From positions 1 to 64,000 of the forward strand of contig NZ_SSMX01000024.1 of assembly GCF_004799515.1 (NCBI RefSeq): a DNA stretch of 64,000 nt, given 5' to 3'. This document shows, piece after piece, positions 1-7,639 of this stretch. The notes under the pieces are model-generated. The model was given only the letters and a program-made list of their open reading frames with translations. It did not search any database and was not told the DNA's origin. Source of the DNA: Phenylobacterium sp. GTDB lineage: Bacteria > Pseudomonadota > Alphaproteobacteria > Caulobacterales > Caulobacteraceae. Position 1 is the stretch's first letter, and the number at the start of each line of letters is the position of its first letter. Position numbers and translations under genes: made by a program.

Positions 1-221
1 GGGACCTGCTCGGGCCCGCCGCGCTCGGTCAGCAGCATCTCCTGCACCTGGAACAGCATGGTGTCGTAGTTCTCGAAAATCAGAGTGCAGACCGGCCCAA
101 GCTCGATGCGGCGCAGGCGCTTGATCGGCAGCAGGGCCACGCGGCGCTCGCGGCGCTGCTTGGCGTAGTCCGCGTCGGGGATCAGGTCGGCGGGGGTGAT
201 CTGGCGGGCGCTGGGGGGCAT
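1..221 (-). CDS. DUF3501 family protein (3' part outside window)
   Basis: Only the N-terminal 73 or so residues are inside the window; the gene runs off the left edge. It starts with ATG at 221 and reads MPPSARQITPADLIPDADYA, then a basic stretch and an IELGP-V-TLIFEN segment that I recognise as DUF3501. It lies 8 bases downstream of the Fe-S oxidoreductase gene on the same strand, so the two are almost certainly co-transcribed with rubrerythrin. DUF3501 genes are known to travel with rubrerythrin and heterodisulfide-reductase-like genes, but no biochemical role is established to my knowledge. Function is therefore unassigned; the family call rests on sequence recognition plus context. Confidence 0.8.
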   Translation of the reverse strand, partial: MPPSARQITPADLIPDADYAKQRRERRVALLPIKRLRRIELGPVCTLIFENYDTMLFQVQEMLLTERGGPEQV

Positions 222-229
222 GGCGTCTC

Positions 230-1615
230 TCAAAGCGCGTAGGCGCGGGCGAAGATCTCGATGGGATGGGCCTGGCGCGGCGTGGCGTGCTCTTCGGCCT
301 TGGTCTCGGCGCTGAGCAGTTGGCCCAGGTGCTTGCAGGCCAGCGGGCAGTCCGAGCATAGGGTCTCGGTCCCCTTCTGGGCGATTTGCCGCGCGGCGGG
401 CCGGCCCACCTTGTTGGCCACCTGGTGGGTGGCCTTCATAACCCCGAAGGTGCCGCCGTGGCCGGAGCAGCGCTCCACCAGCTCCACGCGGGTGTCGGGG
501 ATCAGCTTCAGCATCTCCGCGGACTTCGCGCCCATGTTCTGGGCGCGGGCGTGGCAGGCGTGGTGCAGGGTGACGCCGCCCTCGACCGCCGTCAGGCCGG
601 GCGCGAGGCCGTGAGCGCGGTTGAGCTCGACGACATATTCGCAGATGTCCTTGGTCGCCGCCGAGAGGGCCACGATCGCCTTGTTCTCCGGCGAGATCAG
701 CGGCCACTCGAACTTGAGCATCAGGCCGCAGGAGGCGGTGAGCGCCACCACATCGTAGCCGTCGGCGATATAGGGCGCGAAGACGCCGGCGACCCGCTCG
801 GCCCGCCCGGCCACGTCGGAGAGGTCCCCGGCCTCCAACTGCGGCATGCCGCAGCATTCGGGATAGACCAGCTTCACCTCGCAGCCCTGCAGGGCCAGCA
901 CCTTGGCCGCCGCCACCGCGGTGTCGGGCTCGTTGTAGTCGACGAAGCAGGTCGCATAGAGCGCGACCTTGCGTTGGCCGAAGGCGGGGCCCTGCGGGTT
1001 GGGCGCCAGCGGCGACTTCAGCCGGTCGGTCGCGGTCTTCGAGTGGTACTTCGGCAGCTCCGCCTCGGCGTCGATCTGGGCGATGGATTCCAAGAGGTGG
1101 CGGAGCGGCGTGTTCTTCCGCGCCGTCGCCCAGTTGGCGAGGCCGGCGAAGGGCTTGGCGAGCTTGCCGTTGCGGTCGGTCTCGCCCAGCTGCTCGCGCA
1201 CGAACTGCCGCTCGCCGGCGCGGCGCTTGGCGGCGCGGTAGCGCAGGATCAGGTGCGGGATGTCGATGTCGAAGGGGTGCGGCGGGACGTAGGGGCACTT
1301 GGTCAGGAAGCACATGTCGCAGAGCGTGCAGGCCTCATCGACCTTGGCGTAGTCGCTCTTCGGCACGCTATCGAGCTCGCCGGTCTTGCTCTCGTCGATC
1401 AGGTCGAACAGGCGCGGGAAGCTGTCGCACAGGTTGAAGCAGCGTCGGCAGGTGTGACAGACGTCGAACTGCCGCTCCATCTCGGCCTCGACCTTGGCGA
1501 GGTCGTAGTAATCGTCGTCGCGCCAGGCGATGGGATGGCGGAACGGCGCATCGAGGCTGCCCTCGCGCGGCGGGCCGGCGGCTGCTTTTCCGGAGGTGTC
1601 GGCGTCTTCGCTCAT
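230..1615 (-). CDS. Heterodisulfide reductase-related Fe-S oxidoreductase (GlpC/HdrD-like)
   Basis: A 461-residue soluble electron-transfer protein. Residues 53-63 and 96-107 hold two ferredoxin-type cysteine sets (C-x2-C-x2-C-x3-C and C-x2-C-x2-C-x4-C) for two [4Fe-4S] clusters. The C-terminal half has two CCG-like domains with PECCGMPQ near residue 265 and ERCSGHGG near 400, as in the HdrB/GlpC cysteine-rich fold. I place the start at ATG 1615; the open frame extends to 1660, but that extension runs into the palindromic repeat. It sits between rubrerythrin (upstream) and DUF3501 (downstream), so it plausibly passes electrons to or from the diiron peroxidase. The physiological partner is not visible. 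It is not an HdrA or a full GlpABC system, because no flavin subunit is adjacent. Confidence 0.85.
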   Translation of the reverse strand: MSEDADTSGKAAAGPPREGSLDAPFRHPIAWRDDDYYDLAKVEAEMERQFDVCHTCRRCFNLCDSFPRLFDLIDESKTGELDSVPKSDYAKVDEACTLCDMCFLTKCPYVPPHPFDIDIPHLILRYRAAKRRAGERQFVREQLGETDRNGKLAKPFAGLANWATARKNTPLRHLLESIAQIDAEAELPKYHSKTATDRLKSPLAPNPQGPAFGQRKVALYATCFVDYNEPDTAVAAAKVLALQGCEVKLVYPECCGMPQLEAGDLSDVAGRAERVAGVFAPYIADGYDVVALTASCGLMLKFEWPLISPENKAIVALSAATKDICEYVVELNRAHGLAPGLTAVEGGVTLHHACHARAQNMGAKSAEMLKLIPDTRVELVERCSGHGGTFGVMKATHQVANKVGRPAARQIAQKGTETLCSDCPLACKHLGQLLSAETKAEEHATPRQAHPIEIFARAYAL

Positions 1616-1634
1616 GCGTGGCCCCAAACCCGCT

Positions 1635-1773
1635 GTCATCCCGGTTTGGCGGTACGCCAAGACCGGGACCCATAAACGCTCACATCGACGGTTTCACTCG
1701 GCGCCCTCGCGGACGTGCTTGCGACGCGGAGCTTATGGGTCCCGGTCTCCGGCTGCGCCGAAACCGGGATGAC
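1635..1773. repeat. 139-bp intergenic palindromic element (two hairpin arms)
   Basis: Left arm 1635-1675 begins GTCATCCCGG and ends ACCCATAA. Right arm 1733-1773 is its near-exact reverse complement (TTATGGGTCC ... GGGATGAC). Each arm also folds on itself, for example CCCGGTTTGGCG against CGCCAAGACCGGG. It lies between rubrerythrin and the Fe-S gene of the same operon, so it would be transcribed. It resembles the repeated intergenic palindromes common in Caulobacterales genomes; copy number cannot be seen from one window. Confidence 0.8.
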
Positions 1774-1788
1774 ACCCGGGAGAAAGGA

Positions 1789-2205
1789 TCAGTCCAGGCT
1801 GTCCAGGGCCCGCTGGAAGCGGCCGGCGTGGGACTTCTCGGCCTTGGCCAGGGTCTCGAACCAGTCGGCGATCTCGTCGAAGCTCTCTTCGCGGGCGGTG
1901 CGCGCCATGCCCGGGTACATGTCGGTGTACTCGTGAGTCTCGCCGGCGATGGCGGCCTTCAGGTTGTCGGAGGTGCCGCCGATCGGCAGGCCGGTGGCGG
2001 GGTCGCCGACGGCTTCCATGAATTCCAGGTGGCCGTGGGCGTGGCCGGTCTCGCCTTCCGCCGTGGAGCGGAACACCGCGGCCACGTCGTTGTAGCCTTC
2101 CACGTCGGCCTTCTGGGCGAAGTAGAGGTAGCGGCGGTTGGCCTGGCTCTCGCCGGCGAAGGCCGCCTTGAGGTTGTCGAGGGTCTTGCTGCTGGCGAGG
2201 CTCAT
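1789..2205 (-). CDS. Rubrerythrin-type ferritin-like diiron protein
   Basis: A 138-residue four-helix ferritin-like protein. The diiron ligands are visible as [11 protein letters not shown] near residue 14, an E-x2-H pair in AEGETGHAH near 50, AGETHEY near 90 and [12 protein letters not shown] near 120. There is no C-terminal rubredoxin Cys4 domain, so it must take electrons from another protein, probably the Fe-S oxidoreductase encoded next. Rubrerythrins reduce hydrogen peroxide in the cytoplasm. Start is ATG 2205; the open frame continues upstream to 2556 but that part is antisense to another gene. It is the first gene of the rbr/Fe-S/DUF3501 operon, with an inverted repeat 51 bases upstream of its start. 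Confidence 0.9.
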   Translation of the reverse strand: MSLASSKTLDNLKAAFAGESQANRRYLYFAQKADVEGYNDVAAVFRSTAEGETGHAHGHLEFMEAVGDPATGLPIGGTSDNLKAAIAGETHEYTDMYPGMARTAREESFDEIADWFETLAKAEKSHAGRFQRALDSLD

Positions 2206-2255
2206 GGTCCGTCTCCCTGGGGGTTTCGGCCGCGACCCTACGCCGCGGGGCGGCA

Positions 2256-2279
2256 ATAGAGCCAATCGTTTTGCTCTAT
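2256..2279. promoter_or_regulatory. Inverted repeat ATAGAGC-N10-GCTCTAT, candidate operator
   Basis: A perfect 7-bp inverted repeat with a 10-bp spacer in the divergent region between rubrerythrin (start 2205, minus) and the small protein at 2356 (plus). The ATAG/CTAT ends recall OxyR half-sites but the spacing is not canonical. Binding by a peroxide regulator is only a suggestion. Confidence 0.4.
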
Positions 2280-2303
2280 CGGCGGGATCGAGACGATCTA
2301 TCC

Positions 2304-2328
2304 GGAACCGCGCCCGGCTGGCGGGGTT
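2304..2328 (+). promoter_or_regulatory. EcfG-type general stress promoter (GGAAC-N16-GGTT)
   Basis: GGAAC at 2304-2308 is followed after exactly 16 bases by GGTT at 2325-2328. This fits the alphaproteobacterial EcfG/SigT consensus GGAAC-N16/17-CGTT with one change in the -10 element. It is correctly placed 27 bases before the ATG at 2356. Confidence 0.6.
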
Positions 2329-2355
2329 ACCCCGGAGACCGAAGGAGGCTTGGCC

Positions 2356-2571
2356 ATGACCGACAACAAGACCGGAACGTCGCAGATTCAGGGCGAGGGC
2401 AACTACGACGCCGCCCGCAAATTCGACGCCGAGGAGCAGGCGTTCGTGAAGAAGGGCGGCGTCGAGCAGAAGGCCCGTGAGGCCGAGGAAGCCCTGGACG
2501 GGCCGGAAGGCGCCGACCTGGAAAAGGCCCGCAAGGAAGCCGGCGAGCGCGGCCACATGGGCGAACGCTAG
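2356..2571 (+). CDS. Small hydrophilic stress-associated protein, function unknown
   Basis: A 71-residue, highly charged protein (many Glu, Lys, Asp, Gly and Ala; no Cys or Trp; no membrane segment) starting MTDNKTGTSQIQGEGNYDAA. A GGAGG at 2344-2348, 7 bases before ATG 2356, decides the start over the in-frame TTG at 2350. The composition and the GEGNYDAAR-F-A motif are typical of short disordered proteins found in many proteobacteria near stress genes. It has an EcfG-like promoter immediately upstream and is divergent from rubrerythrin, which supports a stationary-phase or stress role. No enzymatic function can be proposed. Confidence 0.75.
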   Translation: MTDNKTGTSQIQGEGNYDAARKFDAEEQAFVKKGGVEQKAREAEEALDGPEGADLEKARKEAGERGHMGER

Positions 2572-2643
2572 ACTCTCCCGCTAGACTCCGTGGGGGCGAC
2601 GACCCAGGCTGGCGGCCAACCAGAGCCAGCCTGAGGAAGCGCC

Positions 2644-3879
2644 ATGTCCATCGACTTCGAGATCCCGCCGGACGCCAAGGCGGTCCGCGAACGCGTGCGC
2701 CAATGGGTGCAGGACGAGTGCATCCCCGCCGAGGCCCGGGTGGTGGACGAGGCGAGCTACAAGACCGTCCTCGGTGAGCTGCGCGGCAAGGCCCGAGCCC
2801 AGGGCCTGTGGCTGCCCTTCGTGCCACAGGAATTCGGCGGCATGGGCTTAGGCCCCCTGGCCAACGCGCTGGTGCAGATGGAGCTGGGCGAAAGCCACCT
2901 GGGCGCGCTCTCCATGAACAGCCAGGGGCCGGACGACGCCACCATCCTGACGCTCTTGGCGCACGGCACCGACTACCAGAAGGAGAAGTTCCTCAAGCCG
3001 CTGCTGAACGGCGAGAAACGCGTCTGCTACTCGATGACCGAGAAGGCCTCCGGCGCCGACGCCACCGGCATGCAGACCCGCGCGGTCAAGGACGGCAACG
3101 AAAACTACATCCTGAACGGCGAGAAGTGGTTCTCGTCGGCCGCCAGCGCCGTGGACCTGGCCCTGGTCATGGCCATGACCGACCCGGACGCCCCGCGCCA
3201 CCAGCGCTATTCCACCTTCATCGTCGAGCTGCCGGACCCCGGCTACAAGATCAAGCGCGACATCCCGACCATGGCCCTGGAAGGCCCGCTCAGCCACATC
3301 ATGGGCGGCGGCCATTCCGAGATCGAGATCACCGACCTGAAGGTGCCGGCGGAGAACCTGCTGGGCGGCGAGGGCCAAGGCTTCAACATGGGCCAGCACC
3401 GCCTGGCCTACGGGCGCCTTCGCCATGGCATGCACAACGTGGCCCTGGCGCAGCGGGCGCTGGACATGGCCGCCGCCCGGATCACCGAACGCAAGACCTT
3501 CGGCCAGCTGCTGTCAGACCGCCAGGCCGTGCAGTTCATGATGGCCGAGTGCGCGACCCAGCTCTACATCTCGCGCCTGATGCTGCTGCACATCGCCTAC
3601 AAGGCGGAGAAGGGCCTGGACCTGCGGCAGGAGAACTCCATCGCCAAGGTCTACCTGGCCCACATGGTCCACCACGTGGTCGACACCGCCATCCAGCTGC
3701 ACGGCGCCCTGGGCTACAGCCGCGATACGCCGCTCGCCGCCTGGTACACCCACATCCGCGCGCAGCGGCTGGTGGACGGCCCCGACGAGGTCCACCGCTG
3801 GACCGTCGGCCGCAACGTCATCAAGGCCTTCCAGAAGGACGGTACGACGGCGGCCGCGGCGGGCGGGGACCTGCTCTAG
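2644..3879 (+). CDS. Acyl-CoA dehydrogenase (ACAD10/11-like)
   Basis: A 411-residue FAD-dependent acyl-CoA dehydrogenase. The order is an N-terminal helical domain, the middle beta domain with YSMTEKASGADA near residue 134 and GEKWFSSAA near 159, and the C-terminal helical domain ending QLHGALGYSRDTPLA and DGPDEVHRW near residue 385, as in the ACAD10/11-type subgroup. It would introduce a 2,3 double bond into an acyl-CoA and pass electrons to ETF. ATG 2644 follows GAGGAAGC. It is monocistronic here and convergent with yceI. Chain-length preference cannot be read from the sequence. Confidence 0.92.
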   Translation: MSIDFEIPPDAKAVRERVRQWVQDECIPAEARVVDEASYKTVLGELRGKARAQGLWLPFVPQEFGGMGLGPLANALVQMELGESHLGALSMNSQGPDDATILTLLAHGTDYQKEKFLKPLLNGEKRVCYSMTEKASGADATGMQTRAVKDGNENYILNGEKWFSSAASAVDLALVMAMTDPDAPRHQRYSTFIVELPDPGYKIKRDIPTMALEGPLSHIMGGGHSEIEITDLKVPAENLLGGEGQGFNMGQHRLAYGRLRHGMHNVALAQRALDMAAARITERKTFGQLLSDRQAVQFMMAECATQLYISRLMLLHIAYKAEKGLDLRQENSIAKVYLAHMVHHVVDTAIQLHGALGYSRDTPLAAWYTHIRAQRLVDGPDEVHRWTVGRNVIKAFQKDGTTAAAAGGDLL

Positions 3880-3883
3880 GCGG

Positions 3884-4498
3884 TTAGCTCACGGCCTTAA
3901 ACTCGGCCTCGATGGTCAGCGTGACCTTGTCGCTGATCGCGGGCACGTAGGCCTTGATGCCGAATTCCGAGCGGGTGATCTCGGCGGTTCCGGCGAAGCC
4001 CAGGGAGTACTTCTTGTCCAACGGGTTGACGCCGGCCTGGTTGAAGGTCGCGTGCACCACCACCGGCTTGGTGACGCCGTGCAGGGTGAGGTCGCCCGTG
4101 ATGTCGGCGGTCTTCTCGCCGGTCTTGGTGACCTTGGCGGCCTTGAAGGTCGCCGTCGGGAAGGCGGCGACGTCCAGGAAGTCCTTGGACTTCAGGTGGG
4201 TGTCCAGCGCCGGGTTCAGCGTGCCCAGGGAGTTGGCGTCGATGGTGGCGTCCAGCGCGGCCGCGCCCAGGGCCTTGGGGTCGAGCTTCAGGGTCGCGTC
4301 CACGTGGGAAAACTGGCCGACGTAGGTGGAGAAGCCGAAGTGGGTCACCGACCAGGTGATCTTGCTGTGGGCGGGATCGGCCTTGTAGGTCCCGGCCTGG
4401 ACGGCGGCGGGCGCGGTGGTCATCTGGGCCTGGGCGGCACCGACGGCGCTGAGCGCCAGGACGGCGGCGAAGACGGCGGACTTGTAGAGGTTGCGCAC
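3884..4498 (-). CDS. YceI family periplasmic protein
   Basis: A 204-residue secreted protein with a Sec signal peptide (VRNLYKSAVFAAVLAL..., cleavage near AQAQ at residue 25). The mature part is a YceI-type lipocalin-like beta barrel, recognisable from YKADPAHSKITWSVTHFGFS, the DLTLHGVTKPV segment and the terminal DKVTLTIEAEF. YceI proteins bind isoprenoid-like lipids. The start is GTG 4498 preceded by GGAGAG. It lies 101 bases downstream of the diheme cytochrome gene on the same strand, so it could be expressed with it or from its own promoter in the AT-richer 4500-4560 stretch. It is convergent with the acyl-CoA dehydrogenase, 4 bases apart. Confidence 0.9.
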   Translation of the reverse strand: MRNLYKSAVFAAVLALSAVGAAQAQMTTAPAAVQAGTYKADPAHSKITWSVTHFGFSTYVGQFSHVDATLKLDPKALGAAALDATIDANSLGTLNPALDTHLKSKDFLDVAAFPTATFKAAKVTKTGEKTADITGDLTLHGVTKPVVVHATFNQAGVNPLDKKYSLGFAGTAEITRSEFGIKAYVPAISDKVTLTIEAEFKAVS

Positions 4499-4599
4499 GA
4501 TAGGGCTCTCCAGCGAGGGAATTAACGCTGGGGAATTTATACCTTAGCTCGGGCGGGATAATCGCCCGCCTCGGCCCAAGACTCTTTCCGTTATGGAAA

Positions 4600-5667
4600 T
4601 TATCGCCCGGGAGCCGCCTGCATCCTGGCGATGTAGTCGCGGATCAGGGCCAAGCCTTCTTCGTGTGTCACGGAACGGCCGAGCTCCGGCATCATCACCC
4701 CGGGATCGGTGGAGGCCATGCGGTAGGCGATGATCGAGGCGTCGGGGTGGCCGGGGACGAGGTCCGTCGAGAGGTCGCCCGCACCCTTGCCGGCGGCGAC
4801 CGGCCGCTTGCCGACCCCGTACTTCACCGGCCGCGCCTCTTCGAGGTTGAGGAACAGCCCGGTGTTGGAGGCCTCGCCGCGCGGGTTGTGGCAGTGGCCG
4901 CAGTTGCCGTCGAGATAGGCCCGGGCGCGGGCCTCCAGGGGCTCGGCGGGATTGTCCCAGACGGCGGTGCGCGGCGCCTTCTCCGGCGTGGGCGCGCCCA
5001 CGAGCAGTCCGGTCCGCATCCAGTGGGCGAGCTGGTTCTCACGCCCCTCCGCGTAAGGATAGTCGCCGTTCAGGTTGCGCGCCTTGACCCCGATCGGCGC
5101 GATGCGGCCGGAGAGCGAGTGGCACTCCTTGCACTGGTTCTGGTTGGGCACGCGGTAGTCCACCTGCCGGGCCCGGCCGTGGGCGTCGAGGAAGCTGACA
5201 TCGATGCGCGTCCCGGCGCGCTTCAGCACGGCCTCGGTCTGGTCGGCGTTCCAGACGTAGGTCAGGGCTGTCCAGCCCCGGCGGCGGTGGATCAGGAGCC
5301 GCGTCTCCAGCACACGGACCTTGTCGTCCGGGCGCCGGAAATCGGCCGGATAGGCGAAGCTCTTCACCAGGGTCGCGCCCACCGGCAGGTCGAGCGCGCC
5401 CTCGGCCCGGTAGGCCGCGTGGGTCCCCGGCGGCAGGTAGAGGAAGCGGGCCTTTTCCGCATAGTCGCTGAACAAGGGCGTGTTCAGCGCATAGGGCATG
5501 ACGCCGGCGTTGGGATGGTTGACGCCCGCTTCCGTGAACAGCCGATAGGCCGAAAGCGTCGGCGCTGGCGTCTCCGACATCAAGGCCGAGAGGTCGACCG
5601 GGCCGGCCGCGGGCGCCGCGCCCACGCAGAGGATCGCCGCCAGGGCGGCGAGCAGCCGTCGCCTCAT
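4600..5667 (-). CDS. SO2930-family diheme c-type cytochrome
   Basis: A 355-residue exported cytochrome with a signal peptide (MRRRLLAALAAILCVGAAPA). Two heme c motifs are visible, CKECH at residues 179-183 and CGHCH at 256-260. The region before the first heme, and the motifs LNTPLFSDYAEKAR and PVGATLVKSF, match the family I know as SO2930/HNE_0200 (TIGR03806). It overlaps the upstream beta-helix gene by 4 bases (ATGA), which indicates translational coupling. The family occurs with SO2931-type beta-helix proteins, so the pair probably forms one periplasmic or surface redox unit. Substrate and electron acceptor are unknown. Confidence 0.85.
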   Translation of the reverse strand: MRRRLLAALAAILCVGAAPAAGPVDLSALMSETPAPTLSAYRLFTEAGVNHPNAGVMPYALNTPLFSDYAEKARFLYLPPGTHAAYRAEGALDLPVGATLVKSFAYPADFRRPDDKVRVLETRLLIHRRRGWTALTYVWNADQTEAVLKRAGTRIDVSFLDAHGRARQVDYRVPNQNQCKECHSLSGRIAPIGVKARNLNGDYPYAEGRENQLAHWMRTGLLVGAPTPEKAPRTAVWDNPAEPLEARARAYLDGNCGHCHNPRGEASNTGLFLNLEEARPVKYGVGKRPVAAGKGAGDLSTDLVPGHPDASIIAYRMASTDPGVMMPELGRSVTHEEGLALIRDYIARMQAAPGR

Positions 5668-6881
5668 GAGCCGGTCTGGGCCTTCGGCAGAACGACGGGC
5701 TTGGGCTCGGCGATGGCGCCGTCGTCGAGGGTGGCCAGGACCTGCGGCTTGGCGCTGAACACATTGCCCGGCGCGGCGAAGTGCAGGTTGGCCACCGGCC
5801 CGTCGGTGAAGTGGACGTGCACGGCGACCGGCGCGCTCATCCCCTTAGGTGTGAAGTTGGTCACCCCGTCCCAGACCACCGGCGGGATGGTCCCGCCCGT
5901 AGCCTTGGCGATGACGTCACCGCCCGGGAACTGCGGGGCCCAGCCGTTCTTGCCGATCTTGTTGTCGTGCACGGCGATGTCGCGCGGCAGGGGGTTGTAG
6001 GTCAGGTCGTCGTAGCTCTGGGTGTAGCTGACCACCAGGACCGCGGCGGTCTGGTTCTGGTCGATCTCGTTTTGGAAAACGTGGATGTCGCGGTTGGCCA
6101 TCACCATGATCCCGGTGCCGGTGGGCACGTCGCCGACGATCGCGCCCTTCCTGGCGAAATTCTTGGTATCGTTCTGCACGACCTTGTTGCGGAACACCCG
6201 GGTGGAGTGGCCGCCCATCTGCGGCAGGTTCGGCAGGTCGAACACCAGGATGCCGCCCGCGTTGTGGGTCGAGACGTTGTCGAAGACGTCGGCGTTCATC
6301 GAGTTCTCGATCTCGATGCCAGCCACGTTGAAAGCCGCGGTGCTGTTGCGGACCACGATGTTCTTCGACTGGCCCACGTAGATGCCGGCGTCGGAGGCGC
6401 CTTTCACCGTCACGCCATCGATCAGCACATTGGTCGAGGCCACCGGGTAGACGCCGTAGGCGCCGTTGCTGTCCTTGGGGCCCGCGGTCCATTCGACCCG
6501 CAGGTTCCTGAAGGTGATCTGGTCGACGCCCTTGGACTTGATCCCGTCGCCCTTGCAGTTCTCGACGCCCAGGTCGCGCACCGTCACGCGGCTGGAGGTG
6601 ATCAGGAAGCCCTCGCCGGAGCTCTTTTGGCCATTGAAGGACAGGATGGTGGCGTCGGGACCCGCGCCCTTCACCGTCACATTGGCCACGTCCAGCGACA
6701 GGCCGTCGGTGAGCTCATAGCGGCCGGCGGCGATCATCACCGTGTCGCCCGGCTTGGCGTCCAGGAGCGCGGTCTGGATCTTCTCCTGGGCGTCGCCGCC
6801 CGGGGTGACGGTCAGCGTCTTCGCCTCGGCCGACCCCGCCAGCACGGCGGCGGCCGTGGCCACGATCCAAAGTCGCTTCAT
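5664..6881 (-). CDS. SO2931-family parallel beta-helix repeat protein
   Basis: A 405-residue exported right-handed beta-helix protein. It has a signal peptide (MKRLWIVATAAAVLAGSAEA) and then a ladder of V/I-x-N/G-x-T/V coils from about residue 25 to 340, with the GDAQEKIQTALLDAKPGDTV opening typical of pectate-lyase-like helices. Start ATG 6881 is preceded by GGAGGAGAC; the open frame extends upstream to 6926 without a ribosome site. It overlaps the cytochrome gene (ATGA), matching the SO2930/SO2931 pairing (TIGR03805/TIGR03806). I see no lyase catalytic residues I could defend, so binding or scaffolding of the cytochrome is as likely as an enzymatic role. Confidence 0.85.
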   Translation of the reverse strand: MKRLWIVATAAAVLAGSAEAKTLTVTPGGDAQEKIQTALLDAKPGDTVMIAAGRYELTDGLSLDVANVTVKGAGPDATILSFNGQKSSGEGFLITSSRVTVRDLGVENCKGDGIKSKGVDQITFRNLRVEWTAGPKDSNGAYGVYPVASTNVLIDGVTVKGASDAGIYVGQSKNIVVRNSTAAFNVAGIEIENSMNADVFDNVSTHNAGGILVFDLPNLPQMGGHSTRVFRNKVVQNDTKNFARKGAIVGDVPTGTGIMVMANRDIHVFQNEIDQNQTAAVLVVSYTQSYDDLTYNPLPRDIAVHDNKIGKNGWAPQFPGGDVIAKATGGTIPPVVWDGVTNFTPKGMSAPVAVHVHFTDGPVANLHFAAPGNVFSAKPQVLATLDDGAIAEPKPVVLPKAQTGS

Positions 6882-6941
6882 CTGGGTCTCCTCCCGGGGT
6901 CGCCGGCATCGTGACGCGCCGTTCAACTTCCTATGGCCCCG

Positions 6942-7553
6942 TCACCTTGCGGCAGGCAATCCCCGCGTCTCGCCGCGGAAGTTGCGGAAGGTGATCGAAT
7001 AGCGGTGCGCCTTGACCGGTGGGATCGAGTGCTCCCAGGCGGTGCGCACCTCGCCGGTCAGGGCGTAGATGGAGCGCGGTTGCAGCTCGATGGCCGCGCG
7101 CGCAAACCTCTCGTCCACGCGGCGGCGCAGGCGGAAGCTGCAGGGGGCCTTCAGCGAAATCCCCAGCACGGTCTCGAAGGCCGGCCGGTCGCGGTGCCAG
7201 CCGATGGGCGCGCCGGGCAGGTATTCGTTGATCAGGCACTGCTGCAGGTCTTCCGCTCCCAGGCCCGCGAAGGCCGCGGCGCGTTCGCGCACGGCGGAGA
7301 GCTCGGCCGGTATGCCGTCGGCGCTGACCAGGTGGCTGCGGGTGAAGTCGTACTTCCAGCCGAAGGAGATCACCCGGCGCTTGCCCTCGAAGCCGCGGAA
7401 CTGGAACGGCTCGAACGGCAGGGTCCCGAGCCAGCCGAGCAGACCGCCCTCCTCGCCCGGCGACAGGAAGTCCGGCCGGTAGGCGAAGCCCGGCGGCAGG
7501 TCCGGTGAGGCGGGCGCGGTCTCGAACAGGCCGGGTTGCAGGGCGGCGGTCAT
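6942..7553 (-). CDS. alkB: AlkB-like 2-oxoglutarate/Fe(II) dioxygenase
   Basis: A 203-residue oxidative-demethylation enzyme for alkylated nucleic acid bases. The iron triad is visible as H120-R-D122 in IGWHRDRPAF and H175 in WEHSIPPV. The 2-oxoglutarate-binding arginines follow at 184 and 190 in HRYSITFR. NEYLPGAPIGWH is the family signature. I use ATG 7553 (MTAALQPG); in-frame ATGs at 7562 and 7592 are possible. It is monocistronic with no LexA-like box in front. The name is by family; whether it repairs DNA or RNA is not shown by the sequence. Confidence 0.88.
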   Translation of the reverse strand: MTAALQPGLFETAPASPDLPPGFAYRPDFLSPGEEGGLLGWLGTLPFEPFQFRGFEGKRRVISFGWKYDFTRSHLVSADGIPAELSAVRERAAAFAGLGAEDLQQCLINEYLPGAPIGWHRDRPAFETVLGISLKAPCSFRLRRRVDERFARAAIELQPRSIYALTGEVRTAWEHSIPPVKAHRYSITFRNFRGETRGLPAAR

Positions 7554-7639
7554 GGCCCTCATGTAGTGCGCCGGCTTCCCAATGCCCGTCATCCTCCCGG
7601 CGCCCGGAGAGGCCGACCGGACGACGACGGTCTGTGGGG

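Noticed and set aside
4663..6000. Long plus-strand open frame of 445 codons
   Set aside because: It lies antisense to the cytochrome and beta-helix genes, is rich in Arg/Gly/His/Val as expected of a GC-rich shadow frame, and has no recognisable domain.
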